Assembly (NCBI RefSeq): GCF_035987325.1
Contig: NZ_CP108488.1
Location: 2,232,001-2,296,000 of the forward strand
Length of the DNA stretch: 64,000 bases
Origin: Streptomyces sp. NBC_01244
GTDB lineage: Bacteria; Actinomycetota; Actinomycetes; Streptomycetales; Streptomycetaceae
Direction: 5' to 3'
Shown: positions 47,832 to 56,773 of the stretch, piece by piece
Numbering within the stretch: position 1 is the first letter of the stretch
Layout of the letters: every line of letters begins with the position of its first letter
Position numbers and translations under genes: made by a program
Notes under the pieces: generated by a model
Databases searched by the model: none
The model's input: the letters and a program-made list of their open reading frames with translations, nothing else
Told to the model about the DNA's origin: nothing

Positions 47832-47950
47832 GCGGGGTGTCTCCTGTGCGAAGGGTGACGGGGAGCCAGCATCGTGCCACACCTCACATCGGGGTGGAAC
47901 GGGTGGGTCCGGGCCGGCCGGGGCGCTCGCGCGGGGCCGTCCCGTGGGAC

Positions 47951-48017
47951 AACGAAAAGACGCTGTGGCGCAGTTCCCGGGTGTTCGGGGGGAACTGCGC
48001 CACAGCGTCTGTTCGTT
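47951..48017 (-). terminator. Very long terminator hairpin after trmI
   Basis: A 28-bp inverted repeat with a single mismatch (27/28), 11-nt loop, begins about 60 nt past the trmI stop; on the minus strand the stem is followed by a TTTTCGTTG tail. Probably bidirectional with the flanking gene. Confidence 0.92.
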
Positions 48018-48077
48018 GCGCTCTGTTTGTTGGTGGGGCGGGGTGGCCTGCCGGGTGGCGGGCCGGGCCTGGTCGGC

Positions 48078-49028
48078 TCAGTCGCGGTCGCCGGTCTCGG
48101 CGGCTTCGGCGGCTTCGGCCGTGTCGGCGGTCTTGACGGCGGAGCGGCTGCCGGGGCCGTCGTAGTCCTCGCCGTAGGCGCCCTTGGAGGGGCGGCGGCG
48201 GCGCATGGGGGGCTCGACGCCGTCCGCGAGGCGGCGGGCGGTGACGAGGAAGCCGGTGTGGCCGATCATGCGGTGGTCGGGGCGGACGGCCAGGCCCTCG
48301 ACGTGCCAGTTGCGGATCATCGATTCCCAGGGCTGCGGTTCGGCGTAGCAGCCGAACTCGCGGATGGATTCGACGGTCCGGGAGAGCTGGGTGGTGGTGG
48401 CCACGTAGCAGCAGAGGATGCCGCCGGGGACCAGGGCCTTGGAGACGGCCTCCAGGCATTCCCAGGGGGCGAGCATGTCGAGGATCACGCGGTCGACGTC
48501 CGTGTCGGACAGGTTGTCCTGGAGGTCGCCGACGGTCAGCTGCCACGCGGGGTGCGGGCCGCCGAAGTAGCGTTCGACGTTGGCCGTGGCGATCTCGGCG
48601 AAGTCCGGGCGGCGCTCGTAGCTGTGGAGCATGCCCTGGTCGCCGATGGCGCGCAGCAGGAAGCTGCTCAGGGAGCCGGAGCCGACGCCTGCTTCCACGA
48701 CGCGGGCGCCGGGGAAGATGTCGGCGAAGGCCAGGATCTGGCCTGCGTCCTTGGGGTAGACCACGGCGGCACCGCGGGGCATGGACAGGACATAGTCGGG
48801 GAGCAGGGGACGCAGCGCGAGGTAGGCGACGTTGCCCGTGGTACGGACAACGCTTCCCTCGGGGGAGCCGATCAGCTCGTCGTGCGGGAAGGAACCCTTG
48901 TGGGTGTGGAAATTCTTCCCGGCTTCGAGCGTGAACGTGTAGTGGCGGCCCTTGGGGTCGGTGAGCTGTACCTGGTCCCCGACCTCGAAGGGCCCGCGTC
49001 GGCGGGCGGCACCGGTCGGTTCGGACAT
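48078..49028 (-). CDS. trmI: tRNA (adenine(58)-N1)-methyltransferase TrmI
   Basis: 316 residues. Beta-barrel N-terminal domain (about 15-65) then Rossmann SAM domain with VVEAGVGSGSLSSFLLRAIG (about 105-125) and VILDMLAPWECLEAV, plus the C-terminal TrmI-type helices (YAEPQPWESMIRNWHVEGLAVRPDH). A charged tail (RRRRPSKG...AEAAEAAETGDRD) extends the usual length. It methylates A58 in the T-loop of tRNAs. ATG 49028. Lies 18 nt upstream of the site-2 protease stop (same strand, so cotranscribed). Confidence 0.95.
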   Translation of the reverse strand: MSEPTGAARRRGPFEVGDQVQLTDPKGRHYTFTLEAGKNFHTHKGSFPHDELIGSPEGSVVRTTGNVAYLALRPLLPDYVLSMPRGAAVVYPKDAGQILAFADIFPGARVVEAGVGSGSLSSFLLRAIGDQGMLHSYERRPDFAEIATANVERYFGGPHPAWQLTVGDLQDNLSDTDVDRVILDMLAPWECLEAVSKALVPGGILCCYVATTTQLSRTVESIREFGCYAEPQPWESMIRNWHVEGLAVRPDHRMIGHTGFLVTARRLADGVEPPMRRRRPSKGAYGEDYDGPGSRSAVKTADTAEAAEAAETGDRD

Positions 49029-49046
49029 GTGACCAGTGTATTGGCT

Positions 49047-50246
49047 TCAGGACTGGGGCCGCGCCATGGCCTTCACGAAGGCCTTTTCGACGTCGAGGGT
49101 GGAGAGGACTCCGTAGATCGCGCCGTCGGGCTGGAGGACGAGGTATTCGGTGGCGGGGGTGGTGCGGAGGTGGTCGAGGAGTTCTTCGCCGGTGAGGTCT
49201 GCTGAAACCTTCATGCCGTCGGTGAGGTCTTGGGCGAGGGTGCCGGCCGTGACCCAGGGGCGGCGGTGTTCGGGGACGGAGGCGATGGCGCTCTCGCGGA
49301 CGATGCCGGTGGGGTCTCCGAGTCCGTCGACGATGACGAGGGCGCGGGCGCCGGCTTCGTTGGCGCGGCGGAGGGCTTCGGAGAGGGGGGTGGCGTTCTC
49401 GACGGGGATGGCGCGGCGGGTGAGTTTGCGGGCGTGGAGTTCCGGGAGGTGCTCGCGGAGGCGGGCGACGCGGAGGCTGTTGCCGGCGCCGGTCCAGATG
49501 ATGCCGGCGAGGATGGCGGCGAGGAGGGCGTCCATGACGGTGTCCATGCCGCCGATGTCGTCGGTGCGGTTGCCGAGGGTCCCGGTGTAGTTCAGGAGGG
49601 GCAGGCCGAGGAGGACGGCGACGGCGAGGGCGCGGCCGGCCCAGGCGGCGGCGATGGTGCCGGTCATGGGTTTGCCGGTGATGCCCCAGATGACGGCGCG
49701 GAGCATGCGGCCGCCGTCGAGGGGGAGGCCGGGGAGGAGGTTGAAGGCGGCGACGAGGAGGTTGGAGATCATGAGGCCGGCGAGGAGGACGCCGGGGACG
49801 CTGGCGGGTTCGACGGTCTTCATGCCGAGGTAGAAGGCGCCGGCGAGGAGGAGGGAGAGGAGGGGGCCGACGAAGGCGAGGACGAATTCGCGGCCGGGGG
49901 TTTCGGATTCCTTCTCGATCTCGGAGACGCCGCCGAAGAACTGGAGCTGGATGCGGCGTACGGGGAGTTTGAAGCGGAGGGCGGCGATGGTGTGGGCGAG
50001 TTCGTGGACGAGGACCGAGGCGTAGAAGGCGACGGCGAAGAAGAGGGCCACGAGGTAGCGCAGGGTGCCGAGGTCGGGGAGGATGCGGTCGAGCTGGTCG
50101 CCGAAGACCCAGGTGATGAGGGCGGCGACGAGGAACCAGCTGGGCGAGACGTAGACGGGCACGCCGAAGGGGCGGCCCATGAGGAGTCCGCCGCCCGGTC
50201 CTGAGCGCCGGCCCGCGCGCTCGCCGGTTTCGTCGGTGTCTGCCAC
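49047..50246 (-). CDS. Site-2-protease family metalloprotease with CBS domains
   Basis: 399 residues from GTG 50246 (GAAGGAC upstream; the frame extends further). About six membrane helices; HELAH zinc motif in VLVHELAHTIAALRFKLP (about 100) and the second zinc ligand in NLLPGLPLDGGRML (about 190). C-terminal half carries two CBS domains (about 280-390; ATPLSEALRRANEAGARALVIVDGLGDPTGIV). Intramembrane protease that releases membrane-bound regulators; the CBS pair may sense adenine nucleotides. Divergent from the RecB-like nuclease gene; upstream of trmI on the same transcript. Confidence 0.93.
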   Translation of the reverse strand: MADTDETGERAGRRSGPGGGLLMGRPFGVPVYVSPSWFLVAALITWVFGDQLDRILPDLGTLRYLVALFFAVAFYASVLVHELAHTIAALRFKLPVRRIQLQFFGGVSEIEKESETPGREFVLAFVGPLLSLLLAGAFYLGMKTVEPASVPGVLLAGLMISNLLVAAFNLLPGLPLDGGRMLRAVIWGITGKPMTGTIAAAWAGRALAVAVLLGLPLLNYTGTLGNRTDDIGGMDTVMDALLAAILAGIIWTGAGNSLRVARLREHLPELHARKLTRRAIPVENATPLSEALRRANEAGARALVIVDGLGDPTGIVRESAIASVPEHRRPWVTAGTLAQDLTDGMKVSADLTGEELLDHLRTTPATEYLVLQPDGAIYGVLSTLDVEKAFVKAMARPQS

Positions 50247-50422
50247 GGTTGTCCTTCGTTCGCTGCTGTCCGGTCGGGTGGTGCGCCGGTGGTTCCGGTG
50301 TGGTTTTCCCGTGGTGCCGGGGTGCGCTGTTGCGCGGTGTGATGCTCCGATCATGCAGTGCGAGGGGGGTCGGCGTCGATGGTATGCGCGTGCTGTCGGT
50401 GGCGGGTCGTAGGGTTTTGTCC

Positions 50423-51316
50423 ATGACGACGAGCCCCGGCAGCGGTCCGGACGATGCAGTGACCAGTCCCGTGCCCGCTCAGGCGGTGGCGGTGGCTCCT
50501 TCTTCGCTGTCGCCTTCGCGGGCGAGTGATTTCATGCGGTGTCCGTTGCTGTACCGGTTCCGGGTGATCGACAAGTTGCCGGAGAAGCCGAGTGCGGCGG
50601 CGACGCGGGGGACGTTGGTGCACGCGGTGCTGGAGCGTCTCTTCGATCATCCTGCGGAGGAGCGGACGGCGCCGCGGGCGAAGGCGTTGATCCCGGGGCA
50701 GTGGGACCGTCTGCTGGAGTCGAAGCCGGAGCTGACGGAGCTGTTCCCGGCGGGTGACGAGGGGGCGGGGCTGGCGCGCTGGCTGACGGAGGCCGAGGCG
50801 TTGGTGGACCGGTGGTTCACGTTGGAGGACCCGACGCGGCTGGAGCCGGTGGAGCGGGAGTTCTTCGTGGAGACGGAGCTGGAGTCGGGGCTTCGGCTGC
50901 GCGGGATCATCGACCGGGTGGATGTGGCGCCGACGGGTGAGGTGCGGATCGTCGATTACAAGACGGGGAAGGCGCCGCGGCCGGAGTATGCCGAGGGTGC
51001 GCTGTTCCAGATGAAGTTCTACGCGCTGGTGGTGTGGCGGTTGAAGCGGGTGGTGCCGCGGCGGCTGCAGCTGGTGTACCTGGGCAGTGGTGATGTGGTG
51101 ACGTACGACCCGGTGATCGAGGATCTGGAGCGGATGGAGCGCAAGCTGCTGGCGCTGTGGGAGGCGATCCGGGAGGCGACGGAGACGGGTGACTGGCGGC
51201 CGCGGCAGTCGAAGCTGTGCGGCTGGTGTGATCATCAGGCGGTGTGTCCGGAGTTCGGTGGTACTCCCCCGGTGTATCCGCTGGCGCTGCCGTCCGCGGG
51301 CCGCGGCGAATCCTGA
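50423..51316 (+). CDS. RecB-family nuclease with 4Fe-4S signature
   Basis: 297 residues from ATG 50423. PD-(D/E)XK nuclease: H in HAVLERLFD (about 70), D in RGIIDRVDVAPT, DYK in VDYKTGKAPRPEYAE, Q in FQMKFYAL. Cysteines C40 (MRCP) and the C-terminal CGWCDHQAVC (C-x2-C-x5-C) match the four ligands of the 4Fe-4S cluster in AddB/Cas4-type nucleases. A single-stranded DNA exonuclease role is likely. Divergent from the site-2 protease. In mycobacteria a RecB-like gene also neighbours trmI and mpa. Confidence 0.92.
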   Translation: MTTSPGSGPDDAVTSPVPAQAVAVAPSSLSPSRASDFMRCPLLYRFRVIDKLPEKPSAAATRGTLVHAVLERLFDHPAEERTAPRAKALIPGQWDRLLESKPELTELFPAGDEGAGLARWLTEAEALVDRWFTLEDPTRLEPVEREFFVETELESGLRLRGIIDRVDVAPTGEVRIVDYKTGKAPRPEYAEGALFQMKFYALVVWRLKRVVPRRLQLVYLGSGDVVTYDPVIEDLERMERKLLALWEAIREATETGDWRPRQSKLCGWCDHQAVCPEFGGTPPVYPLALPSAGRGES

Positions 51317-51392
51317 TCTTGGGGGTCAGGGCAGAATGGGCGGGGTTCCCCGTTGGGGTCCGAATGGTTCCGATGAACGCGAGGTAGACCCT

Positions 51393-52067
51393 GTGGCGAT
51401 CCGCGTACTGCTGGTCGACGATCAGCCGCTGCTGCGTACCGGTTTCCGGATGATCCTGGAGGCCGAGCAGGATGTGGCGGTGGTCGGTGAGGCCGGGGAC
51501 GGTCTGCAGGCGTTGGACCAGGTTCGGGCGTTGCAGCCCGATGTGGTGCTGATGGACATCCGGATGCCGCGGATGGACGGTGTGGAGGCGACGCGGCAGA
51601 TCACGGGTCCGGGGCGGGACGGTCCGGCGAAGGTGCTGGTGCTGACGACGTTCGATCTGGACGAGTACGTGGTGGAGGCGCTGCGGGCGGGGGCCAGTGG
51701 GTTCTTGCTGAAGGATGCGCCGGCGGCGGAGCTGGTGCAGGCGATCCGGGTGGTGGCGGGTGGCGAGGCGATGCTGGCGCCGAGCATCACGCGGCGGTTG
51801 CTGGACAAGTACGCGGGGCATCTGCCGTCGGGTGAGGACAGTGTTCCGGACATGATCGCTTCGTTGACGGAGCGTGAGGTCGAGGTGTTGAAGCTGGTGG
51901 CCCGCGGGTTGTCGAACGCGGAGATCGCGGCGGATCTGTTCGTGAGCGAGACGACGGTGAAGACGCATGTGGGGCATGTGCTGACGAAGCTGGGTCTGCG
52001 GGACCGGGTGCAGGCGGCGGTGTACGCGTACGAGAGCGGTCTGGTGCGTCCGGGGGCCGGTCAGTAG
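51393..52067 (+). CDS. NarL/LuxR-family response regulator
   Basis: 224 residues from GTG 51393 (GAGGT upstream). Receiver (about 3-120): acidic pair in VLLVDDQPLLR, phospho-Asp in DVVLMDIRMPRMDG (about 53), Thr in LVLTTFDLDEYV, Lys in GFLLKDAP. LuxR HTH (about 155-215): LTEREVEVLKLVARGLSNAEIAADLFVSETTVKTHVGHVLTKLGL. A complete cytosolic transcription factor; no histidine kinase is adjacent, so it is an orphan here. Convergent with two oligopeptide-binding protein genes. Confidence 0.95.
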   Translation: MAIRVLLVDDQPLLRTGFRMILEAEQDVAVVGEAGDGLQALDQVRALQPDVVLMDIRMPRMDGVEATRQITGPGRDGPAKVLVLTTFDLDEYVVEALRAGASGFLLKDAPAAELVQAIRVVAGGEAMLAPSITRRLLDKYAGHLPSGEDSVPDMIASLTEREVEVLKLVARGLSNAEIAADLFVSETTVKTHVGHVLTKLGLRDRVQAAVYAYESGLVRPGAGQ

Positions 52068-52111
52068 GCGGCTCGGGTCGCCGGGGCGCGGGTCGTCGCA
52101 GGTACGGGTTC

Positions 52112-52144
52112 GGGCCCGCTTCCGCCGGGTGCGGAGGCGGGCCC
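52112..52144. terminator. Terminator between response regulator and SBP genes
   Basis: GGGCCCGC-T-TCCGC and GCGGA-G-GCGGGCCC pair around a short loop. Sits between the convergent response-regulator and substrate-binding-protein genes. Confidence 0.88.
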
Positions 52145-52173
52145 GTTGTCGTCGCGGTTGCCCTGGGGGCGGC

Positions 52174-53754
52174 TCAGCCCTTGCTGATCTCCCAGAAGCG
52201 GAAGACGGTGGAGGCGTCCAGGGACCACTGCAGGCCGGTCACGTTGGGGCGGGTGACGGCGTACTGCTTGCCCTGCCACAGCGGGAGGAGCGGGATCTCG
52301 TCGGCGACGATGTCCTGGAGGCGGGCGTAGTCGTTGCTGGCGGAGCCGCGGTCGGACTTCGCGGAGGTCGACGGGATGATCGTCCCGGTGATCTCCTTGT
52401 TGTCGTAGTTGTTGTGCAGCACGTTGTCGGGGCCGAAGAAGGGCTGCGTGAAGTTGTCGGCGTCGGGGTAGTCGGGGACCCAGCCCTTGACGTAGACGCC
52501 GTACTTGCCGGCCAGGATGTCCTTCTCGTACTGCTCGTACTCGACGGACTTGACGTCGGCTTCGAAGAGGCCGCTGTCGTTGAGCTGCTTGGCGATGAGC
52601 CGGAATTCCTCGTCGGTGGAGGGGCCGTAGCGGGAGGGCGTCGAGTACAGGGTGAGCTTCACCTTGTCCTTGATGCCGGCGGCGCGGAGGGCGGCCTTGG
52701 CCTTCTCGGGCTGGGGGGTGCCGCCGTAGCGGTCGAAGAAGGCGGTGGTGTGGGAGGCGATGCCGGCCGGGACGATGGAGTAGAGCGGCGTGGCGGTGCC
52801 CTCGTAGACCTCGCGTACGAGGGCTTCCCGGTCGACGAGGTAGGCGATGGCCTTGCGGACGGGGAGCTTTCCGGCGACGGGGTCGTTCGTGTTGAAGACG
52901 AGGTGTTCGACTTCGGCGCCGGCGCCCTGGACGACCTCGACCTTCTGTTCGCCGGTCTGGGAGGCGAGGCCGGCGATGTCCTTGGCGGCGAGGCCGCGGA
53001 AGGCGAAGTCGACGTCTCCGCTTTCGAGGACCTTCTTGAGGGCGGCCTGGTCCTCGTTGAAGAACTTCATGGTGACGCCGCTGTTCTTCGGCTTGGCCTT
53101 GCCGCTGTAGGTGTCGTTGACGGAGAAGGCGGCGCTCTTGTCGTTGATCGAGTCCAGCTTGTAGACGCCGGAGCCGAAGGCCTTGCCGTCGGTGCGGAGC
53201 TTGTCCGCGGGGTACTCGGTGTGGTCGACGATGGAGCCGGCGCCGGATGCGATCTTGCTGGGGAAGGTCGCGTCGGGGGTCTTGAGGTGGAAGACCACGG
53301 TCTTGTCGTCGGGGGTGTCGATGGAGCCGATCGACGCGAGCATGACGGCGGGGCCGTTCTCGTCGTTGATCTTGAGGGTGCGCTCGAAGGAGTACTTGAC
53401 GTCCTTGGCGGTGAGGCTGTTGCCGTTGCTGAACTTCAGGCCGCCGCGCAGGGTGCACACGTAGGTCTTGCTCGCGCCGGCCTCGAACCCGCAGGACTGT
53501 GCGGCGTCGGGTTCGGGGGTGGTGCCGCCCTTGGGGAAGCTGAGCAGGGACTGGAAGACGTTGTTGAAGAGCAGCCAGGAGCCCGGGTCGTAGCCCGAGG
53601 CGGGGTCGGTGGCCTTCACCTTGTCGGATATGCCCATGACGACGCCCTTGGAGCTGCCGGCGGTGGAGCCGTCCGTCGCACCGCAACCGCTGAGCAGCGC
53701 GGCGGCGGTGGCTGCTCCGAGCGGGGCGGCCAACCACTGGTTGCGTGTCTTCAC
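52174..53754 (-). CDS. Oligopeptide-type ABC substrate-binding lipoprotein 1
   Basis: 526 residues with a lipoprotein signal (TAAALLSGC, cysteine about 24) and an SBP_bac_5 domain (SLLSFPKGGTTPEPDAA, LKFSNGNSLTAKDVKYSFERTLK, KGWVPDYPDADNFTQPFFG). It binds peptides or other large ligands outside the membrane. GTG start at 53754. About 110 bp downstream of a paralogue of the same length; no permease or ATPase is near, so it is an orphan binding protein or uses an unlinked transporter. Confidence 0.93.
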   Translation of the reverse strand: MKTRNQWLAAPLGAATAAALLSGCGATDGSTAGSSKGVVMGISDKVKATDPASGYDPGSWLLFNNVFQSLLSFPKGGTTPEPDAAQSCGFEAGASKTYVCTLRGGLKFSNGNSLTAKDVKYSFERTLKINDENGPAVMLASIGSIDTPDDKTVVFHLKTPDATFPSKIASGAGSIVDHTEYPADKLRTDGKAFGSGVYKLDSINDKSAAFSVNDTYSGKAKPKNSGVTMKFFNEDQAALKKVLESGDVDFAFRGLAAKDIAGLASQTGEQKVEVVQGAGAEVEHLVFNTNDPVAGKLPVRKAIAYLVDREALVREVYEGTATPLYSIVPAGIASHTTAFFDRYGGTPQPEKAKAALRAAGIKDKVKLTLYSTPSRYGPSTDEEFRLIAKQLNDSGLFEADVKSVEYEQYEKDILAGKYGVYVKGWVPDYPDADNFTQPFFGPDNVLHNNYDNKEITGTIIPSTSAKSDRGSASNDYARLQDIVADEIPLLPLWQGKQYAVTRPNVTGLQWSLDASTVFRFWEISKG

Positions 53755-53863
53755 GTGAACGTCCTTCTCAGTCTCACTGGCTCGTCTGGTTCTGTCTGGC
53801 TGGTGTTCCGGCCCGTGGTGGGGTCACGGGCCGGGGGCTGGGGCGGGGCCTGGTGTCGGGGTG

Positions 53864-55468
53864 TCAGCCGCTGACGCCGCGGCCGAGTTCCCACAGCTGG
53901 AGGTCGGAGATGGCGTTGACCGACCACTCCACTCCGGTGATCCCGTCGCGTGCGGCGGCGTACTGCTTGCCCTGCCACAGGGGCAGGACGGGTACGTCCT
54001 CGGCGACGATGTCCTGCATCTCCGCGATCGCGGGGCCTGCGACGCCCCGGTCGACGGCGCGGCGCGATTCGGGGATGAGCTTGGTGCGCACCGTGGTGTT
54101 GGCGTACGGCGTGCCCAGGAAGTTGTCCTGCTCCAGGAAGGGGGCGAGGAAGTTGTCGGCGTCGGGGTAGTCGGGGAACCAGCCGAGCCCGTAGGCGGCG
54201 TAGTCGCCCTTCTTCTGGGCGGGCCTGAAGTCGGCCCAGTCGGTGCCCTGGACGGTGATGTCGAAGAGCTGGGTGGAGTTCAGCTGGCTCTTGAGGGCTT
54301 CGAACTCGGCGGCGGTGGCTTCGCCGTAGTGGTCGTTGGTGTAGTTGAGGGTCAGTTTGACCGGGGTTTTGATTCCGGCGGCCTTCAGCAGGTCGGCGGC
54401 CTTGGCGGTGTTGGCTTCGCCGTACTTGTTGAAGAAGGAGTTGACGTGGCCGCTGAGGGTGGTGGGGACCAGGGAGTACAGGGGCTGCGCGGACTTGCCG
54501 TAGACCTTGGCGATGAGGGCGTTGCGGTCGACGGCGGCGGCGAGGGCCTGGCGTACGGCCTTGTCCTTGACTCCGGGGGCGTCGGTGTTGAAGCCGAGGT
54601 AGCGGATCTCCAGGCCGGGCATGGGGACGAGCTTGATGCCCTTGGGGGGATTGGTGGAGAGCTCGGTGACCTGGGCGGGCGACAGGGTGCGGGAGACCAT
54701 GTGGACGGTGCCGCTTTCCAGGGCCTTGACCACGGCGTCGGCGTCGTCGAAGGTGCGCAGTTCGGCCTTGTCGTTCTGGAGCTTCAGATCGCCCTTGTAG
54801 TGGGGGTTCTTGCTGAAGACGGCGCGGACGAGGCGGTTGCCCTTGACTTCGGCCTTCATGGTGTAGGGGCCTGAGCCGTCGACGGCGAAGCCCGCGCGGA
54901 GCTTTTTGGCGTCGTACTTCTTGGAGCTGACGATGCCGGCGGCGGGGGTGGAGAGTTTGTACGGGAAGGTGGCGTCGGCGGTCTTCAGGTGGAAGACGAC
55001 GGTGTCGGTGCCCTTGGCTTCGACGGTGTCGATGGTGGAGAGCAGCGAGGAGGGGCCGTTCTCGTCCTTGATGGCGAGGACGCGCTCGAGGGAGAACTTG
55101 ACGTCCTGGGCGGTGAGGGGGCTGCCGTCGGCGAAGGTGAGGCCGGGGCGCAGGATGCAGCGGTAGCTCTCGTTGCCGGTGTCGGTGAAGCGGCAGTCGG
55201 TGGCTGCTTCGGGGACGGGCTTGCCGCCGCCGCGCGGGGTGTGCATGAGGGTCTGGACGGTCTGGCGGAGGATGTTCCAGGTGCCGGCGTCGTAGGCGTA
55301 GGCGGGGTCGAGCGGGGCGGGGGCGTAGTCGGCCGCCTCGAACCGGTCGGTGGTGCCGACGACGATCGCTCCGGATCCCGCTCCTGCGCCGCTGGTGCTG
55401 CCGCAGGCGGTCAGCGCGGGGGTGAGCAGTCCGGCGGCTGCCGTCAGCGCCATGGTCTTGCGGTTCAT
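53864..55468 (-). CDS. Oligopeptide-type ABC substrate-binding lipoprotein 2
   Basis: 534 residues from ATG 55468 (GAGGGAGT upstream). Lipobox LLTPALTACG (cysteine about 22), SBP_bac_5 domain with LTFADGSPLTAQDVKFSLERVLAIKDENG and GLGWFPDYPDADNFLAPFLEQDNFLG. Shares the same order of motifs as lipoprotein 1 (e.g. DENGPS/AV, PDYPDADNF, VPVLPLWQGKQYA), so the pair arose by tandem duplication. Upstream is a 480-bp spacer with operator-like repeats. Confidence 0.93.
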   Translation of the reverse strand: MNRKTMALTAAAGLLTPALTACGSTSGAGAGSGAIVVGTTDRFEAADYAPAPLDPAYAYDAGTWNILRQTVQTLMHTPRGGGKPVPEAATDCRFTDTGNESYRCILRPGLTFADGSPLTAQDVKFSLERVLAIKDENGPSSLLSTIDTVEAKGTDTVVFHLKTADATFPYKLSTPAAGIVSSKKYDAKKLRAGFAVDGSGPYTMKAEVKGNRLVRAVFSKNPHYKGDLKLQNDKAELRTFDDADAVVKALESGTVHMVSRTLSPAQVTELSTNPPKGIKLVPMPGLEIRYLGFNTDAPGVKDKAVRQALAAAVDRNALIAKVYGKSAQPLYSLVPTTLSGHVNSFFNKYGEANTAKAADLLKAAGIKTPVKLTLNYTNDHYGEATAAEFEALKSQLNSTQLFDITVQGTDWADFRPAQKKGDYAAYGLGWFPDYPDADNFLAPFLEQDNFLGTPYANTTVRTKLIPESRRAVDRGVAGPAIAEMQDIVAEDVPVLPLWQGKQYAAARDGITGVEWSVNAISDLQLWELGRGVSG

Positions 55469-55948
55469 GCTGGAAGTACTCCCTCGACCCGGCACTTGTT
55501 CAAAGCTGGCGTGGAGGGCATCGCGGCGGTCGCCCGTTCTGGGCGGAACGATCGGGCCGGTGGTGTGACGATCGGTCCACGCGGTTCCGGAAACAGGGGT
55601 GTGTGTCCGGGACGGCTGAGGTGCGGCGCAGTGCCCGGATCGACATTAGTGGCCTGCGGAGGGGTGGCTTGAACCGTGTGGATCGGGGGTGTTGTCGCTC
55701 CGTTGCGGGAGTTGACCCGGGGTGTGCGCGGGGCGGTGCACAGATTCGGTCAGGTGCTGATCAATGGGGACACAAGGGGTGGCACGGGAGGGCGCGCAGT
55801 GGTGCGAAGGGGGCTTTGTGGGTGACAAAGGTCACCCGGGACAACTCCCCCGGTAGGGATGGAATTTCGGCCTCCGGGGAAGTGCGCGGGAGATCCGCCC
55901 GCGGGACCTCGGTCCTGGGGCGGATCGTCCGGTACGGAGCGTGCGCGG
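55469..55948. other. 480-bp spacer upstream of the binding-protein pair
   Basis: No credible gene. Contains GGGTGAC-AAAG-GTCACCC at 55820-55837 flanked by TTGT and ACAA, and AT-richer segments (55745-55775) where the SBP promoter could lie. The HAD gene ends at its right edge. Confidence 0.7.
55820..55837. promoter_or_regulatory. Perfect dyad GGGTGAC-AAAG-GTCACCC
   Basis: Two perfect 7-bp arms around a 4-nt AAAG centre, with flanking TTGT and ACAA nearly symmetric. Operator-like; regulator unknown. Confidence 0.4.
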
Positions 55949-56650
55949 TCAGTTCAGCGGAGTGATGAGGGAGCGCAGGAAGGGCAGGTCGACGTCTTCG
56001 AGGGAGCCGACGATGGTGCGGCCGGGGGCGGGCGCGATCCGGCCCACGGAGGGGATGGCGACGACCCTGCATCCGGCGGCTTCGGCGGCGGCGACGCCGG
56101 TGGCGGTGTCCTCGATGACGGCGCAGCGGGAGGGGTGGGCGCCGAGGGCGTGGGCGGCGAGGAGGTAGGGGTCGGGGTGTGGTTTGGTGCGCGGGACCTC
56201 GTCGCCTGCGACGGTCATGGTGAAGCGGTCGCGGCCGAGGGTGAGGAGGACCTGGTCGATGACGCGCCGGTGGGAGGCGGAGACCAGGGCGGTGGGGACG
56301 TTGTGGCGGGCCAGTTCGCTCAGGAGGCGTTCGGCGCCGGGCATGAGGGGGACGGCGTCGGCGATGCGGGCTTCGAAGCGCTCGTTGAGCAGGACGGTGA
56401 GTTCGGCGAGGCCGATGTCGGCGCCGGTGGATTCGATGAGGAAGCCGGCGCTGCGGGTCATGGGGCCGCCGACGACGATGTCCCGCCAGGATTCGTCGAG
56501 GCGGTGGCCGAGTTCGCCGAAGACGCCGACTTCGATCTCCCACCAGAATCCCTCGGTGTCGACGAGGGTGCCGTCCATGTCGAGCAGCACCGCCTGCAGG
56601 GCGTGTCCGTCGGCCGTACGGGCGACGGGGGCGGGGACTGTGCTCGTCAT
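55949..56650 (-). CDS. HAD-superfamily phosphatase (beta-PGM/Gph-like)
   Basis: 233 residues, cytosolic. Motif I LLDMDGTLVDTE (about 21-32), motif II ALVSASHRRV, motif III K in TKPHPDPYLLAA, motif IV VIEDTATGVAAAEAAG. A phosphatase of the beta-phosphoglucomutase/phosphoglycolate group with unknown substrate. ATG 56650 follows GGAAAGG. Downstream of metH on the same strand after a hairpin and repeat tract, so it may have its own promoter. Confidence 0.92.
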   Translation of the reverse strand: MTSTVPAPVARTADGHALQAVLLDMDGTLVDTEGFWWEIEVGVFGELGHRLDESWRDIVVGGPMTRSAGFLIESTGADIGLAELTVLLNERFEARIADAVPLMPGAERLLSELARHNVPTALVSASHRRVIDQVLLTLGRDRFTMTVAGDEVPRTKPHPDPYLLAAHALGAHPSRCAVIEDTATGVAAAEAAGCRVVAIPSVGRIAPAPGRTIVGSLEDVDLPFLRSLITPLN

Positions 56651-56685
56651 GCGCGCACCTTTCCGGGGGTCCGTTGGGGACGAGA

Positions 56686-56738
56686 AGGCCGGTCACCTCA
56701 CCTCCGGGGGCGTGCCCGGGGGAACAGGTGACCGGCCT
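56686..56738 (-). terminator. Inverted repeat between metH and the HAD gene
   Basis: AGGCCGGTCACCT (56686-56698) and AGGTGACCGGCCT (56726-56738) are perfect 13-bp arms with a 27-nt loop. Terminator for metH or leader structure for the HAD gene; no T tract. Confidence 0.6.
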
Positions 56739-56773
56739 GTATGGGACCGACTAGTGTACGCCGGTCCGTCTCG

